Of a stretch of DNA of 64,000 nucleotides, positions 53,379 through 62,842 are shown in pieces. Under the pieces are notes generated by a model. That model saw only the letters and a program-made list of their open reading frames with translations. It searched no databases and was not told the origin of the DNA. How positions within the stretch are numbered: position 1 is the first letter of the stretch; each line of letters begins with the position of its first letter. The stretch spans positions 62,001 to 126,000 of the forward strand of contig NZ_PPCN01000007.1 of assembly GCF_002906165.1 (NCBI RefSeq), written 5' to 3'. The DNA is from Roseibium marinum (GTDB lineage: Bacteria > Pseudomonadota > Alphaproteobacteria > Rhizobiales > Stappiaceae). The position numbers and the translations under genes were made by a program.

Positions 53379-56300
53379 CTAAGCCGCCGCCAGCCGGGAA
53401 AGTTTGGTCAGGACGGTTGCGGTGCCCTTCAGACGGTCCTCCGTCCTCTCCCAGTCCCTGGTGAGCACTACCCTCTGGTCCGGGCGGATCTTGGCGAGCA
53501 CTCCCTGTTCGGCAATGTAGCCCACCAGACCGGCGGGATTGGCGAATTCGCTGTTGCGGAAGGTGATGACGATGCCCTTCGGCCCGGCATCCACCTTCTC
53601 GACATTCGCCTTGCGGCAAAGCCCCTTGATGTAGACGATCTTGAGGAGATGCTGGACCTCGTCCGGCAGGGGGCCGAACCGGTCGATCAGTTCCGCGCCG
53701 AAGGAATCGATTTCTTCCGCCTCCGTCACGTCGCCCAGACGCCGGTAGAGCTGCAGCCGCAGTTGCAGGTCAGATACATAAGCCTCCGGGATCAGCACCG
53801 GGGTCCCGATATTGATCTGCGGCGACCACTGCTCCTCGCCGACATCTGCGCCGCCATCCTTCAACTGGGCGACAGCTTCTTCCAGCATCTGCTGGTAAAG
53901 CTCGAAGCCGACTTCCTTGACGTGGCCGGACTGTTCCTCTCCGAGCAGGTTCCCTGCCCCGCGGATATCAAGGTCGTGGCTGGCGAGCTGAAAGCCCGCG
54001 CCGAGCGTTTCAAGGGACTGCAGCACTTTCAGCCTGCGCTCAGCCGTTGCCGTCAGCGTCTTGTTCGCCGGTACGGTGAAGAGCGCATAGGCCCGGGTTT
54101 TCGACCGCCCCACCCGTCCGCGCAACTGGTAGAGCTGCGACAGACCGAACATATCCGCCCGGTGGACGATGAGCGTGTTCGCCGTGGGTATATCCAGGCC
54201 GGATTCCACGATCGTCGTCGAGAGCAGAACGTTATACTTGCCTTCGTAAAAGGCGTTCATCACGTCCTCAAGCTCGGTTGGCGGCATCTGGCCATGGGCA
54301 ACGGCAACCTTGAGTTCCGGAACGCTGTCCTCAAGGAATTGCCGGCGCTCCGCCAGATCCGTCAGGCGCGGGCAGACATAAAAACTCTGACCGCCCCGAT
54401 AGTGTTCCCGAAGCAGGGCTTCGCGCACCACCAGCGGGTCGAATGGCGAGACGAAGGTACGCACGGCAAGACGGTCCACCGGCGGTGTCGCGATCAGGGA
54501 CAGTTCGCGCACGCCTGTCAGCGCCAGTTGCAATGTCCTCGGGATCGGCGTCGCCGACAGGGTCAACACATGAACGTCCGACTTCAGCTCTTTCAGCCGT
54601 TCCTTGTGCTTGACACCGAAATGCTGCTCCTCATCGATAATCAGCAGGCTGAGGTCGCGGAACTGGATCGATTTGCCAAGCAGCGCATGGGTGCCGATGA
54701 CGATATCGACGGAACCGTCCGCGAGACCCTTTTTTGTCTGGGTGAGCTGTTTTGCCGGCACCAGGCGCGAGGCATGGGCGACATTGATCGGCAGTCCGTG
54801 GAAGCGTTCGGAAAACGTCTTGAAATGCTGGCGCGCCAGAAGTGTCGTCGGCACGACCACCGCCACCTGACGGCCGGACATGGCCGCGAGGAAGGACGCA
54901 CGCAGCGCGACTTCGGTTTTTCCAAAGCCCACATCGCCGCAGATCAGCCGGTCCATCGGCCGGCCCGAGGACAGGTCGTCGAAGACGGCATCGATGGCGG
55001 CGAGCTGATCTTCCGTTTCCTCATAAGGAAAGCGGGTCGAAAATTCGTCGTAGACCCCTTCCGGCGTCTCCACCACTGGCGCGGTTTTCAGCGCGCGCGC
55101 GGCAGCGGTCTTGATCAGGCCGTCGGCGATTTCCAGAATGCGTTTCTTGAGTTTCGCCTTCCGCGCCTGCCAGGCGCCGCCGCCCAGCTTGTCGAGCTGG
55201 GCTTCCTGGTCCTCCGAACCGTAGCGGGACAAAAGCTCGATATTTTCAACCGGCAGATAAAGCTTGTCGCCGCCCGCATATTGCAGCTCCAGGCAGTCAT
55301 GCGGCGCGCCGACCGCCTCGATTGTCTTGAGACCGATGAAACGGCCGATGCCGTGTTCGAGATGGACGACCAGATCCCCTTCCGAAAGACCAGTCGCCTC
55401 GGTGATGACATTGGCGCCCTTGGCCTTGCGGCGCGATTTGCGCACCAGCCGGTCACCCAGAATGTCCTGCTCGCCGATGAAGGCGACGTCCTTGAGCTCG
55501 AACCCGTGTTCGATGCCCAGAATGCACAGGCCCGAGGTATTTTTCGGAAGGGCCTCGACGTGCGTGAGGGTATCGACCTGCCGCACGGATCCGATACCGT
55601 GATCGTCCAGAATCTGCCCAAGCCGGTCGCGGGATCCTTCCGACCAGCAGGCAATTACAGTCTTCTTGCCGGTTTTCTGCAAGTCGCGCACATGAACGGT
55701 CAGCGCATCGAAGATGTTGATGTCGCCGGCTGCGCGCTCGGCGGCGAAACTGCGACCCTGACGGCCGCCGAGTTCGACAATCGTCTTCCCGCTTCCAGGT
55801 GGTGGCGTAAACGGATCGAGGGCGGCGCTCGCCCGGTCGGCGATTGCCGCCGTCCATTCCCGCTCGGTGATATAGAGACTGTCGGGTGCAACCGGCATAT
55901 AGGGAACCGTACCGGCCGCGGACCCCATTTCACGCGCGTCCTGCCGCGCCTTGTAATACTCGTTGACCTGCTCGAAGCGTTCGCGCGCCGCGTCCGATGC
56001 ACTGGTGTCGAGTACGATGGGCGCATCGCCGATATAATCGAACAGCGTTTCCAGCTTTTCGTGAAACAGCGGCAACCAGTGCTCCATGCCGGCGTATCGG
56101 CGCCCGTCGCTGACCGACTGATAGAGCACATCCTCCCGGCTCGCCGCGCCGAAATTCGCCAGATACGAACGGCGGAAGCGGGAGATTGCCTCTTCCGAAA
56201 GGACAACTTCGCTCATCGGCACCAGATCCAGCCGCTTGAGCTGCCGGGAAGTCCGTTGGGTTTCGGCATTGAAGGAGCGAATCGATTCCAGCGTATCGCC

Positions 56301-56864
56301 GAAGAAATCGAGGCGAACCGGTTCTTCGGCTCCCGGCGCGAACAGATCGACAATGCCGCCGCGTACGGCGTATTCACCGGTCTCGCGTACCGTTGGCGTG
56401 CGTGAAAAACCGTTCATCTCCAGCCAGCTGGAAATCGCAGCCATGTCGACCTGGTTGCCCGGTGCCATGGAGAACGTCTGTTCGGCCATGAAGGACCGTT
56501 CGGGCATCCGCTGCGAGGCTGCATTCAAGGTGGTCAGCAGAATGGTCTTTCTGCTGTCGCCGATACCGCGGGCAAGTTGCCCCAGCGCCAGCAGCCGCCG
56601 GGCGCTGATGGCCGAATTGGGCGATACCCGGTCATAGGGCAGGCAGTCCCAGGCCGGAAGCTGCAGGATTTCGGCGTCGGGGTCGAAGAAATTCAGCGCT
56701 TCGCTGACCATCGCCATGCGCGTGGCGTCGCGGGCGACAAACACAAGCGCCAGCCCCTTCGCCTCGCTTTCGGCCAGAAGTCTCGCCAGTGCATAGCTTT
56801 CAGCCCCATCGGGCACGCCGGCCAGCGTGACGTTGGCCTGGTCTTTGAGCAGGCTGTCAAACAC
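53379..56864 (-). CDS. mfd: Transcription-repair coupling factor Mfd
   Basis: A 1161-residue SF2 translocase that removes stalled RNA polymerase and recruits UvrA. The UvrB-homology N-terminus starts AGVPDGAESYALARLLAE. The RNA-polymerase-interacting domain contains VITEATGLSEGDLVVHLEHGIGRFIGL. The motor has Walker A CGDVGFGKTEVALRA (about residue 640), DEEQ (LLIIDEEQHFG, about 740), and motif RGRVGRSKTRAYA. The C-terminal TRCF domain is present. Length is normal. It is the second gene after sdhE. Confidence 0.96.
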   Translation of the reverse strand: MFDSLLKDQANVTLAGVPDGAESYALARLLAESEAKGLALVFVARDATRMAMVSEALNFFDPDAEILQLPAWDCLPYDRVSPNSAISARRLLALGQLARGIGDSRKTILLTTLNAASQRMPERSFMAEQTFSMAPGNQVDMAAISSWLEMNGFSRTPTVRETGEYAVRGGIVDLFAPGAEEPVRLDFFGDTLESIRSFNAETQRTSRQLKRLDLVPMSEVVLSEEAISRFRRSYLANFGAASREDVLYQSVSDGRRYAGMEHWLPLFHEKLETLFDYIGDAPIVLDTSASDAARERFEQVNEYYKARQDAREMGSAAGTVPYMPVAPDSLYITEREWTAAIADRASAALDPFTPPPGSGKTIVELGGRQGRSFAAERAAGDINIFDALTVHVRDLQKTGKKTVIACWSEGSRDRLGQILDDHGIGSVRQVDTLTHVEALPKNTSGLCILGIEHGFELKDVAFIGEQDILGDRLVRKSRRKAKGANVITEATGLSEGDLVVHLEHGIGRFIGLKTIEAVGAPHDCLELQYAGGDKLYLPVENIELLSRYGSEDQEAQLDKLGGGAWQARKAKLKKRILEIADGLIKTAAARALKTAPVVETPEGVYDEFSTRFPYEETEDQLAAIDAVFDDLSSGRPMDRLICGDVGFGKTEVALRASFLAAMSGRQVAVVVPTTLLARQHFKTFSERFHGLPINVAHASRLVPAKQLTQTKKGLADGSVDIVIGTHALLGKSIQFRDLSLLIIDEEQHFGVKHKERLKELKSDVHVLTLSATPIPRTLQLALTGVRELSLIATPPVDRLAVRTFVSPFDPLVVREALLREHYRGGQSFYVCPRLTDLAERRQFLEDSVPELKVAVAHGQMPPTELEDVMNAFYEGKYNVLLSTTIVESGLDIPTANTLIVHRADMFGLSQLYQLRGRVGRSKTRAYALFTVPANKTLTATAERRLKVLQSLETLGAGFQLASHDLDIRGAGNLLGEEQSGHVKEVGFELYQQMLEEAVAQLKDGGADVGEEQWSPQINIGTPVLIPEAYVSDLQLRLQLYRRLGDVTEAEEIDSFGAELIDRFGPLPDEVQHLLKIVYIKGLCRKANVEKVDAGPKGIVITFRNSEFANPAGLVGYIAEQGVLAKIRPDQRVVLTRDWERTEDRLKGTATVLTKLSRLAAA

Positions 56865-56885
56865 AGATGTCTGTCCTTGTTGGTG

Positions 56886-57203
56886 TTATTTGACGTTTCC
56901 GGCAGCGCCGGCAATCTCGTGGTAGGCAATGATCCGGCGGTAAAGCGGTCCGTCCCATTCCCCGGGCAAAGGCGTGCGGCCGGTCATCCAGGCATAAAGA
57001 TCCGGATCGCCCGCGGTCAGGAGATGCTCCAGTTCACGGAGTTCGTCTTCCGTCAGCCTGTCGATCTCCGCGTCGGCAAAGCCACCCAGCAGAAGATCCA
57101 TCTCCTTCATGCCCCGGTGCCAGCACCGGAACAGGATCTTCTTGCGCCTCGGGTCTCTTGCCTGAGGAGAGATGTCATTGCTTTTGCCGGATGTTTCGGA
57201 CAT
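56886..57203 (-). CDS. sdhE: FAD assembly factor SdhE
   Basis: A 105-residue protein with the flavinylation motif RGMKEMD (residues 30-36), in the context FRCWHRGMKEMDLLLGGF, and the C-terminal YAWMTGRTPLP segment. It aids covalent FAD attachment to succinate dehydrogenase subunit SdhA. The N-terminal 15 residues are variable. It is 21 bases upstream of mfd and divergent from recG, an arrangement common in alphaproteobacteria. Confidence 0.93.
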   Translation of the reverse strand: MSETSGKSNDISPQARDPRRKKILFRCWHRGMKEMDLLLGGFADAEIDRLTEDELRELEHLLTAGDPDLYAWMTGRTPLPGEWDGPLYRRIIAYHEIAGAAGNVK

Positions 57204-57444
57204 GAAAGACCTATCTGGAACTGGCGGGCCGCACTCCGGAGACGGTCTTCTTCTCGACAGGAACGCCGGCCCGGGAGCGATCGTGCCGGATATATAACGT
57301 CAGTGTTCCGCCTTGTCAGCGTCCGAGTTCACAGAATGTTCCGATTGTTGCGCGCCAAGGCGGCTTCATGGCAGAACAAGGTCCGGGATCTGGAACACCT
57401 TCGCAGAACCCGCCCGCCGAGATCCAGAGGTTTTGACACCACAC

Positions 57445-59547
57445 ATGCGCCCGCCGGTTCTTGATCCCCTGTTTGCTCCCGTTTCGACACTTCCCGGGAT
57501 CGGACCGAAAATCGCGAAACTTGTATCCGGACTGGTCGGAAGTCAGCCGGAACGGGATGCGACGGTCGCCGATCTGCTGTTTCACCTTCCCCACAGCCTT
57601 ATCGACCGGCGTCACACCCCCGGAATTGCCTATTCGGAAAACGGCGACATCGTCACACTGGATGTAACCATCGGCCGGCACATGGCCCCGCCCCGCAATT
57701 CCAGGGCGCCCTACCGGATTTCCGCCCACGACGAGACGGGCCAGATCACCTTCGTGTTTTTCCATTCGCGTCTGGACTGGCTGCAAAAAACCTTTCCCGA
57801 AGGCGAAAGACGGATCGTCTCCGGCAAGGTCGAATGGTTCAATGAGCGCCCGCAGATGGTCCATCCGGATTATTCGCTCAAACCGGACGAAGCCGAGCAG
57901 ATGCCAACGATCGAACCGGTCTACCCGCTGACGGCGGGCCTTGCCGCCAAGACGCTGCAAAAAGCCATGAAAGCCGCACTGGACAAGGTGCCCCATCTGC
58001 CGGAATGGATGAATGAGGCTTACCTGCACAAAACAGGATGGCCTGATTTCGCAGAAGCCTTGCGGACCGTCCACACGCCGAAGGAACGCGGCGACATCGA
58101 GCCCGCCTCCCCCTTTATGCAGCGTCTTGCCTATGACGAACTGCTGGCGAGCCAGCTGGCCCTGGCGATGGTCCGGGCGCATATGCGCACGCTTGGCGGG
58201 ATTGCCCGCGCGCCGAACGGCGCCATGCAGCAGGCGGTGATCGATGCGCTGCCGTTTCAGCTCACCGGCAGCCAGGCAACCGCGATCAGGGAAATCAACG
58301 AGGATCTCGCCAGACCGGTGCGCATGCTGAGGCTGCTTCAAGGGGATGTCGGATCCGGCAAGACCGTCGTCGCCCTTGCCGCTCTCGCCCAGGTCATTGA
58401 AACCGGTGCACAGGGCGCGCTTATGGCGCCGACGGAAATTCTCGCCCGCCAGCATTTCGCCTCCATGGCCCCGCTCTGTGAAAAAGCCGGCATCCGGCTC
58501 GCCCTGATGACCGGCAAGGACAGCCAGAAGAACAGACGCCTGCGGCAGGCGCAGCTGGACGCCGGTGAAATCGATCTGGTGGTCGGGACCCATGCCCTGT
58601 TTCAGGGAACCGTGACCTTCCAGAATCTCGGCCTCGTCGTGGTCGACGAACAGCACCGGTTTGGCGTCCACCAGCGTCTGGCGCTCTCCTCCAAGGGCCA
58701 TGGCGTCGACGTTCTCGTCATGACGGCCACCCCGATCCCGCGCACCCTGGTGCTGACCTGTTTTGGCGACATGGATGTCTCGAAACTGACCGACAAGCCC
58801 GCGGGCCGCAAACCCGTCGCGACCGTCTCGGTGTCATTGGACCGCCTGGACGAAATCATCACGCGGGTCGGGGCGGCCGTTGCCGAGGGACAGAAGGTCT
58901 ATTGGGTTTGCCCGCTCGTTGAAGAATCCGAAAAGATAGACCTTGCCGCCGTCGAGGACCGCCACCGGGTTCTGGAACACATACTGGGGCAGCGGGTTGC
59001 CCTGGTTCACGGCCGGATGAACGCCGATGAAAAGGATGCCGCCATGTCGGATTTCAAATCCGGCGTATGCAAAATTCTCGTCGCGACCACGGTGATCGAG
59101 GTCGGGGTCGACGTGCCGGACGCGACCATTATCGTGATCGAACACGCGGAACGCTTCGGACTTGCCCAACTTCACCAGTTGAGGGGCCGCGTCGGCCGCG
59201 GCGACAAGCCTTCCTCCTGCGTGCTGCTCTACAAAGGCCCGCTCGGCGAAACCGCCGGCGCGCGCCTCAACATCATGCGCCAGACAAATGACGGCTTTCT
59301 GATTGCGGAAGAAGACCTGAAACTGCGTGGCGGCGGTGAAATCCTCGGCACCCGGCAATCCGGCACGCCGGGTTTCAGGATCGCAAGAGCGGAGGATCAT
59401 GCCGACCTGATGGAAGTCGCCCGCGACGATGCCCGGCTGATTCTGGAAACCGATCCGGATCTCAAGTCGGCACGCGGCGCGGCGCTTCGCTGTCTGCTCT
59501 ATCTGTTCGGACGGGACGCCGCCATACGCCTGCTGAGGGCCGGCTGA
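57445..59547 (+). CDS. recG: ATP-dependent DNA helicase RecG
   Basis: A 700-residue SF2 helicase for branch migration and fork regression. The N-terminal wedge domain starts LDPLFAPVSTLPGIGPKIAKL and has YRISAHDETGQITFVFFH. Walker A is QGDVGSGKTVVALAAL (about residue 298), Walker B VVVDEQHRFGV (about 398), and motif VI LRGRVGRGDKPSSC. The ATG at 57445 gives the family start MRPPVLDPLF; the frame is open to 57313 but that segment is not conserved. It ends at 59547, with the next gene's stop immediately following (convergent). Confidence 0.95.
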   Translation: MRPPVLDPLFAPVSTLPGIGPKIAKLVSGLVGSQPERDATVADLLFHLPHSLIDRRHTPGIAYSENGDIVTLDVTIGRHMAPPRNSRAPYRISAHDETGQITFVFFHSRLDWLQKTFPEGERRIVSGKVEWFNERPQMVHPDYSLKPDEAEQMPTIEPVYPLTAGLAAKTLQKAMKAALDKVPHLPEWMNEAYLHKTGWPDFAEALRTVHTPKERGDIEPASPFMQRLAYDELLASQLALAMVRAHMRTLGGIARAPNGAMQQAVIDALPFQLTGSQATAIREINEDLARPVRMLRLLQGDVGSGKTVVALAALAQVIETGAQGALMAPTEILARQHFASMAPLCEKAGIRLALMTGKDSQKNRRLRQAQLDAGEIDLVVGTHALFQGTVTFQNLGLVVVDEQHRFGVHQRLALSSKGHGVDVLVMTATPIPRTLVLTCFGDMDVSKLTDKPAGRKPVATVSVSLDRLDEIITRVGAAVAEGQKVYWVCPLVEESEKIDLAAVEDRHRVLEHILGQRVALVHGRMNADEKDAAMSDFKSGVCKILVATTVIEVGVDVPDATIIVIEHAERFGLAQLHQLRGRVGRGDKPSSCVLLYKGPLGETAGARLNIMRQTNDGFLIAEEDLKLRGGGEILGTRQSGTPGFRIARAEDHADLMEVARDDARLILETDPDLKSARGAALRCLLYLFGRDAAIRLLRAG

Positions 59548-60285
59548 TCAGGCGTCCTCGGGCGTTCTGATCTTTTTCAATTTCGAAGGATCGGCAATCG
59601 CGTCTTCCAGCATGTCCGGATATTTAGGACTGACAAGGCCGGCCGAAATCACCAGTTTGGCCGCATCCTCGACGCTCATGTTGAGTTCGACGACATCTTC
59701 CTTTGGAACGAACAGCAGGAACCCGGACGTCGGGTTCGGGGTGGTCGGCAGGAAAACCGAGACCGTATCCGCCGTATCCTTGAGGCGCCTGTCGACTTCT
59801 CCCTTGGTATCGGTGGAAATGAACACGATCGCCCAGAGCCCCCGTCGGGGATACTCGATCAGCGCGGCTTTGGTGAAGCTGCTCCCCCGTTCATCAAGTA
59901 CTGTCTCAAAGATCTGCTTCAAGCCACTGTATATATTACGAACAAGCGGCATGCGCCCGACTATGTTCTCGCCGAGGGAAATGAAACTGCGACCCAGGAA
60001 ATTGGCCGCGAGGAAGCCCACGATGGTGAGAACGAAGAATGCGACGATCAGTCCGAAGCCCGGAATGGGAAACGGCAGATAGGTATCGGGATTGTAGATC
60101 TTCGGCACGAAGGGCTTAACCCAGCCATCAACCCATTTGATGATTGTCCAGGTCAGCCAAAGGGTAATCCCGATGGGGCCTGTGATCACCAGACCGGTCA
60201 GGAAATAGTTGCGCAGACGCGTGGCCGCCCCCGGGCGATGGCCTTTCGTTTGCGGATCGTCTGATTTTTGTTTGTTCCGGCTCAT
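59548..60285 (-). CDS. DUF502 membrane protein
   Basis: A 245-residue inner-membrane protein. Two helices (LRNYFLTGLVITGPIGITLWLTW and FGLIVAFFVLTIVGFLAANFLG) flank a segment with VKPFVPKIYNPDTYLPFPIPG. The cytoplasmic part has GRMPLVRNIYSGLKQIFETV and FLPTTPNPTSGFLLFVPKEDVVELNMSVEDAAKLVISAG, the hallmarks of DUF502. Function unknown. It lies tail to tail with recG with no gap and is divergent from the YbaN-like gene. Confidence 0.92.
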   Translation of the reverse strand: MSRNKQKSDDPQTKGHRPGAATRLRNYFLTGLVITGPIGITLWLTWTIIKWVDGWVKPFVPKIYNPDTYLPFPIPGFGLIVAFFVLTIVGFLAANFLGRSFISLGENIVGRMPLVRNIYSGLKQIFETVLDERGSSFTKAALIEYPRRGLWAIVFISTDTKGEVDRRLKDTADTVSVFLPTTPNPTSGFLLFVPKEDVVELNMSVEDAAKLVISAGLVSPKYPDMLEDAIADPSKLKKIRTPEDA

Positions 60286-60428
60286 GGGGGAAATCCGCTC
60301 GAAGTCCTTTTGACGTTTGTCTTTTCACCAGCCCGCACTTAGATAAGCATCTTAAACCCGGTGCGGTATCCTTCGCGCGATTTATTTTTCAGCGATTTAC
60401 CCGAATATTGCCGGAATCGGAGGCAGAC

Positions 60429-60824
60429 TTGCGGCGAACCACATTCAAAGTCCTCGGAACCGGTTTTGCGGGGATTGGTATTGCCGGTGCGTTTTTGCCG
60501 ATCCTGCCGAGTACCATCTTTTTCATCCTGGCGGCAGCCTGTTTCGCTCGCTCCTCACCGGAACTTGAAAAAAGATTGCTGAACCATCCTGTCTTCGGGC
60601 CCCCGGTCATCGCCTGGCGGGAGCACGGCGCGATCCCGGTCAAGATCAAGATAGTCGCCTTTGCCGGCATGGTTTTCGGCTATGCGGTATTCTATTTAAC
60701 GCTCCGGCCTGACCTGTGGCTGGCCCTGCTCGTCGCGGTCTTCATGACCGGGTCGGCAATCTTCGTTCTCAGCCGCCCGTCCGGCCCGAAAGGGCCGCCG
60801 CTCGACGAGCGCCCCAACACTTGA
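60429..60824 (+). CDS. YbaN-family (DUF454) inner-membrane protein
   Basis: A 131-residue membrane protein with three helices: KVLGTGFAGIGIAGAFLPILP, FFILAAACFARSS and IVAFAGMVFGYAVFYLTLR (plus WLALLVAVFMTGSAIFVLS). The phrase GIAGAFLPILPSTIFFILAAACFARSSPELE matches DUF454/YbaN closely. Start codon is uncertain: TTG at 60429 has GGAGG 5 bases upstream, while the longer frame from TTG 60408 has no ribosome-binding site. Function unknown. It converges with glmS. Confidence 0.85.
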   Translation: MRRTTFKVLGTGFAGIGIAGAFLPILPSTIFFILAAACFARSSPELEKRLLNHPVFGPPVIAWREHGAIPVKIKIVAFAGMVFGYAVFYLTLRPDLWLALLVAVFMTGSAIFVLSRPSGPKGPPLDERPNT

Positions 60825-60845
60825 AAAGCGATCCAGGTCTCAACC

Positions 60846-60860
60846 AAGCCGGTCCGGCTT
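60846..60860. terminator. Short inverted repeat between ybaN-like and glmS genes
   Basis: AAGCCG (60846-60851), GTC and CGGCTT (60855-60860) lie in the 71-base gap between two convergent genes. It has no T-run. Weak bidirectional terminator candidate. Confidence 0.3.
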
Positions 60861-60895
60861 GCGACAGCGCCTTTTCGCCGGCATGCGGCGCTCGA

Positions 60896-62722
60896 TTATT
60901 CCACTGTCACTGATTTTGCCAGATTGCGTGGCTGATCGACGTCGGTCCCCATGAAGACGGCCGTATGATAGGCGATCAACTGGACGGGAAGCGCGTAGAT
61001 GATCGGCGCGACGATATCGGACATCTCCGGCATGATCACGACGTTCTCCGCCGCATTGCCGCTCTCCGACGCCCCGCGCGCGTCCGTGATGAGGACGATC
61101 CGGCCTCCTCGCGCCGCGACTTCCTGCATGTTGGAAACGGTTTTCTCGAATATGGCGTCATGCGGTGCGATGACAAAAACCGGCATGTTTTCATCGATCA
61201 GGGCAATGGGTCCGTGCTTCAGTTCACCGGCCGCGTAGCCTTCCGCGTGAATGTAGGAAAGTTCTTTCAGTTTCAGGGCGCCTTCCAGCGCGAGTGGATA
61301 GCTGGTCGCCCGCCCGAGATAAAGCGCGTTGTCCGCTTTCGACAAAGGCAGGGCCAGTTTCACGATGTCGCTCTCCGCGGCGAGCGCCTTCAGGGCAAGA
61401 CTGGGCACTTCGGTAAGCTCCGCCACCAGTTCCCGTTCCTTTTCGGCAGAAAGCACCCCCCGTTCGCGGCCCGCCTGCAGAGCCAGAGCGGCCAGAACCG
61501 CAAGCTGGCAGGTGAACGCCTTGGTTGACGCAACACCGATTTCCGGACCGGCAATCGTCGGAAAAACCATGTCGGCCTCGCGCGCGATGGTGCTTTCCGG
61601 CACGTTGACGATCGCGCCGATCGCGGCCCCTGCCTCCTTGCAATAACGCAGCGAGGCAAGCGTGTCGGCGGTTTCGCCCGACTGGGAAATGAACAGCGCC
61701 GTATCCTGGCCGCTCACCGGCGTTTCGCGGTAGCGGAACTCGCTGGCGATATCGATATCAACCGGCAGGCGGGCGTATTTCTCAAACCAGTATTTTGAAA
61801 CCAGCCCCGCCAGATAAGCCGTCCCGCAGGCGGTGACGATCAGGCGCGACAGGTTCTTGAAGTTCAGATGTTCCGCACCGGCCACCCTGGCCTGATTGGT
61901 GCTGTAGTCGAAATAGCGCGACAGCGTGTGTCCGAGAACTTCCGGCTGTTCGTGGATTTCCTTGGCCATGAAGTGCTTGTAGTTGCCCTTGTCCATCAGG
62001 TTGGAGGTGACGGCGGACTTGGCTTCCGGCCGCTCGACCGGCTGGTTGCCCCGATCGAATATTCTGGCCCCCGAGCGGGTAATCACCGCCCAGTCACCTT
62101 CCTCCAGATAGGTGATGCGATCCGTGAAGGGAGACAGGGCAATCGCGTCCGACCCGAGAAACATTTCTCCCTCTCCATGGCCGATCGCCAGGGGAGATCC
62201 TTTTCGGGCGCCGATCAGAAGATCGTCTTCACCGGCAAACAGCATCGCCAGCGCGAAGGCGCCCTTCAGGCGGGGCAGAACCGCTGCAACCGCATCCTGA
62301 GCGGACAGCCCCTTCAACAGTGCAAGATTGATCAGATGCGCGACGACTTCCGTATCCGTGTCCGTTTCCAGCACGGCCCCGGCCTCGACGATCTCTTCCC
62401 GCAGCTCAAGGAAGTTTTCGATGATGCCGTTATGGACTACCGCCACGGATCCCGCCTGATGCGGGTGGGCGTTGGAAACGGTCGGCGCACCATGGGTTGC
62501 CCACCGGGTATGGCCGATGCCGGAGGTTCCCTTCAGGGGAGTTATTTCAAGCACCGCCTCAAGGTTCCGGAGCTTGCCCTCCGCACGGCGCCGGACGAGC
62601 GCACCATCGACAAGGGTCGCCACGCCGGCGGAATCATAACCCCGGTATTCCAGCCGTTTGAGCGAGTCCACGATCCGCGGAGCAGCCTCGATCCTGCCAA
62701 GAACACCAACAATTCCACACAT
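60896..62722 (-). CDS. glmS: Glutamine-fructose-6-phosphate aminotransferase (isomerizing)
   Basis: A 608-residue enzyme that makes glucosamine-6-phosphate for peptidoglycan and LPS. The N-terminal nucleophile is Cys2 (MCGIVGVLG), with HTRWATHG in the glutaminase domain. Two SIS domains follow (TACGTAYLAGLVSKYWFE; SQSGETADTLASLRYCKEAGA; LGRATSYPLALEGALKLKELSYIHAEGYAAGELKHGP). The C-terminus DQPRNLAKSVTVE is fully conserved. It follows glmU on the same strand, so the pathway's enzymes are together. Confidence 0.97.
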   Translation of the reverse strand: MCGIVGVLGRIEAAPRIVDSLKRLEYRGYDSAGVATLVDGALVRRRAEGKLRNLEAVLEITPLKGTSGIGHTRWATHGAPTVSNAHPHQAGSVAVVHNGIIENFLELREEIVEAGAVLETDTDTEVVAHLINLALLKGLSAQDAVAAVLPRLKGAFALAMLFAGEDDLLIGARKGSPLAIGHGEGEMFLGSDAIALSPFTDRITYLEEGDWAVITRSGARIFDRGNQPVERPEAKSAVTSNLMDKGNYKHFMAKEIHEQPEVLGHTLSRYFDYSTNQARVAGAEHLNFKNLSRLIVTACGTAYLAGLVSKYWFEKYARLPVDIDIASEFRYRETPVSGQDTALFISQSGETADTLASLRYCKEAGAAIGAIVNVPESTIAREADMVFPTIAGPEIGVASTKAFTCQLAVLAALALQAGRERGVLSAEKERELVAELTEVPSLALKALAAESDIVKLALPLSKADNALYLGRATSYPLALEGALKLKELSYIHAEGYAAGELKHGPIALIDENMPVFVIAPHDAIFEKTVSNMQEVAARGGRIVLITDARGASESGNAAENVVIMPEMSDIVAPIIYALPVQLIAYHTAVFMGTDVDQPRNLAKSVTVE

Positions 62723-62842
62723 GGAGCAACCCTTTTGAAAGTATAACCAATTGGCCGCAATGACTTAGACGACAGCGCGGCCGATGCTGAAATCAAACCC
62801 TGTTTCAGAACGTGACAAACGGCCGGTTTCCCCGCGCGGTTT

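Noticed and set aside
53649..56405. 918-codon open frame antisense to mfd
   Set aside because: High-GC shadow frame; contains no recognisable domain while the minus strand encodes a complete Mfd.
57316..58701. 461-codon open frame antisense to recG
   Set aside because: No domain; recG is intact on the plus strand.
62723..62842. glmS ribozyme/riboswitch in the glmU-glmS gap
   Set aside because: The gap is 120 bases and shows no glmS ribozyme core; that element belongs to Gram-positive lineages.
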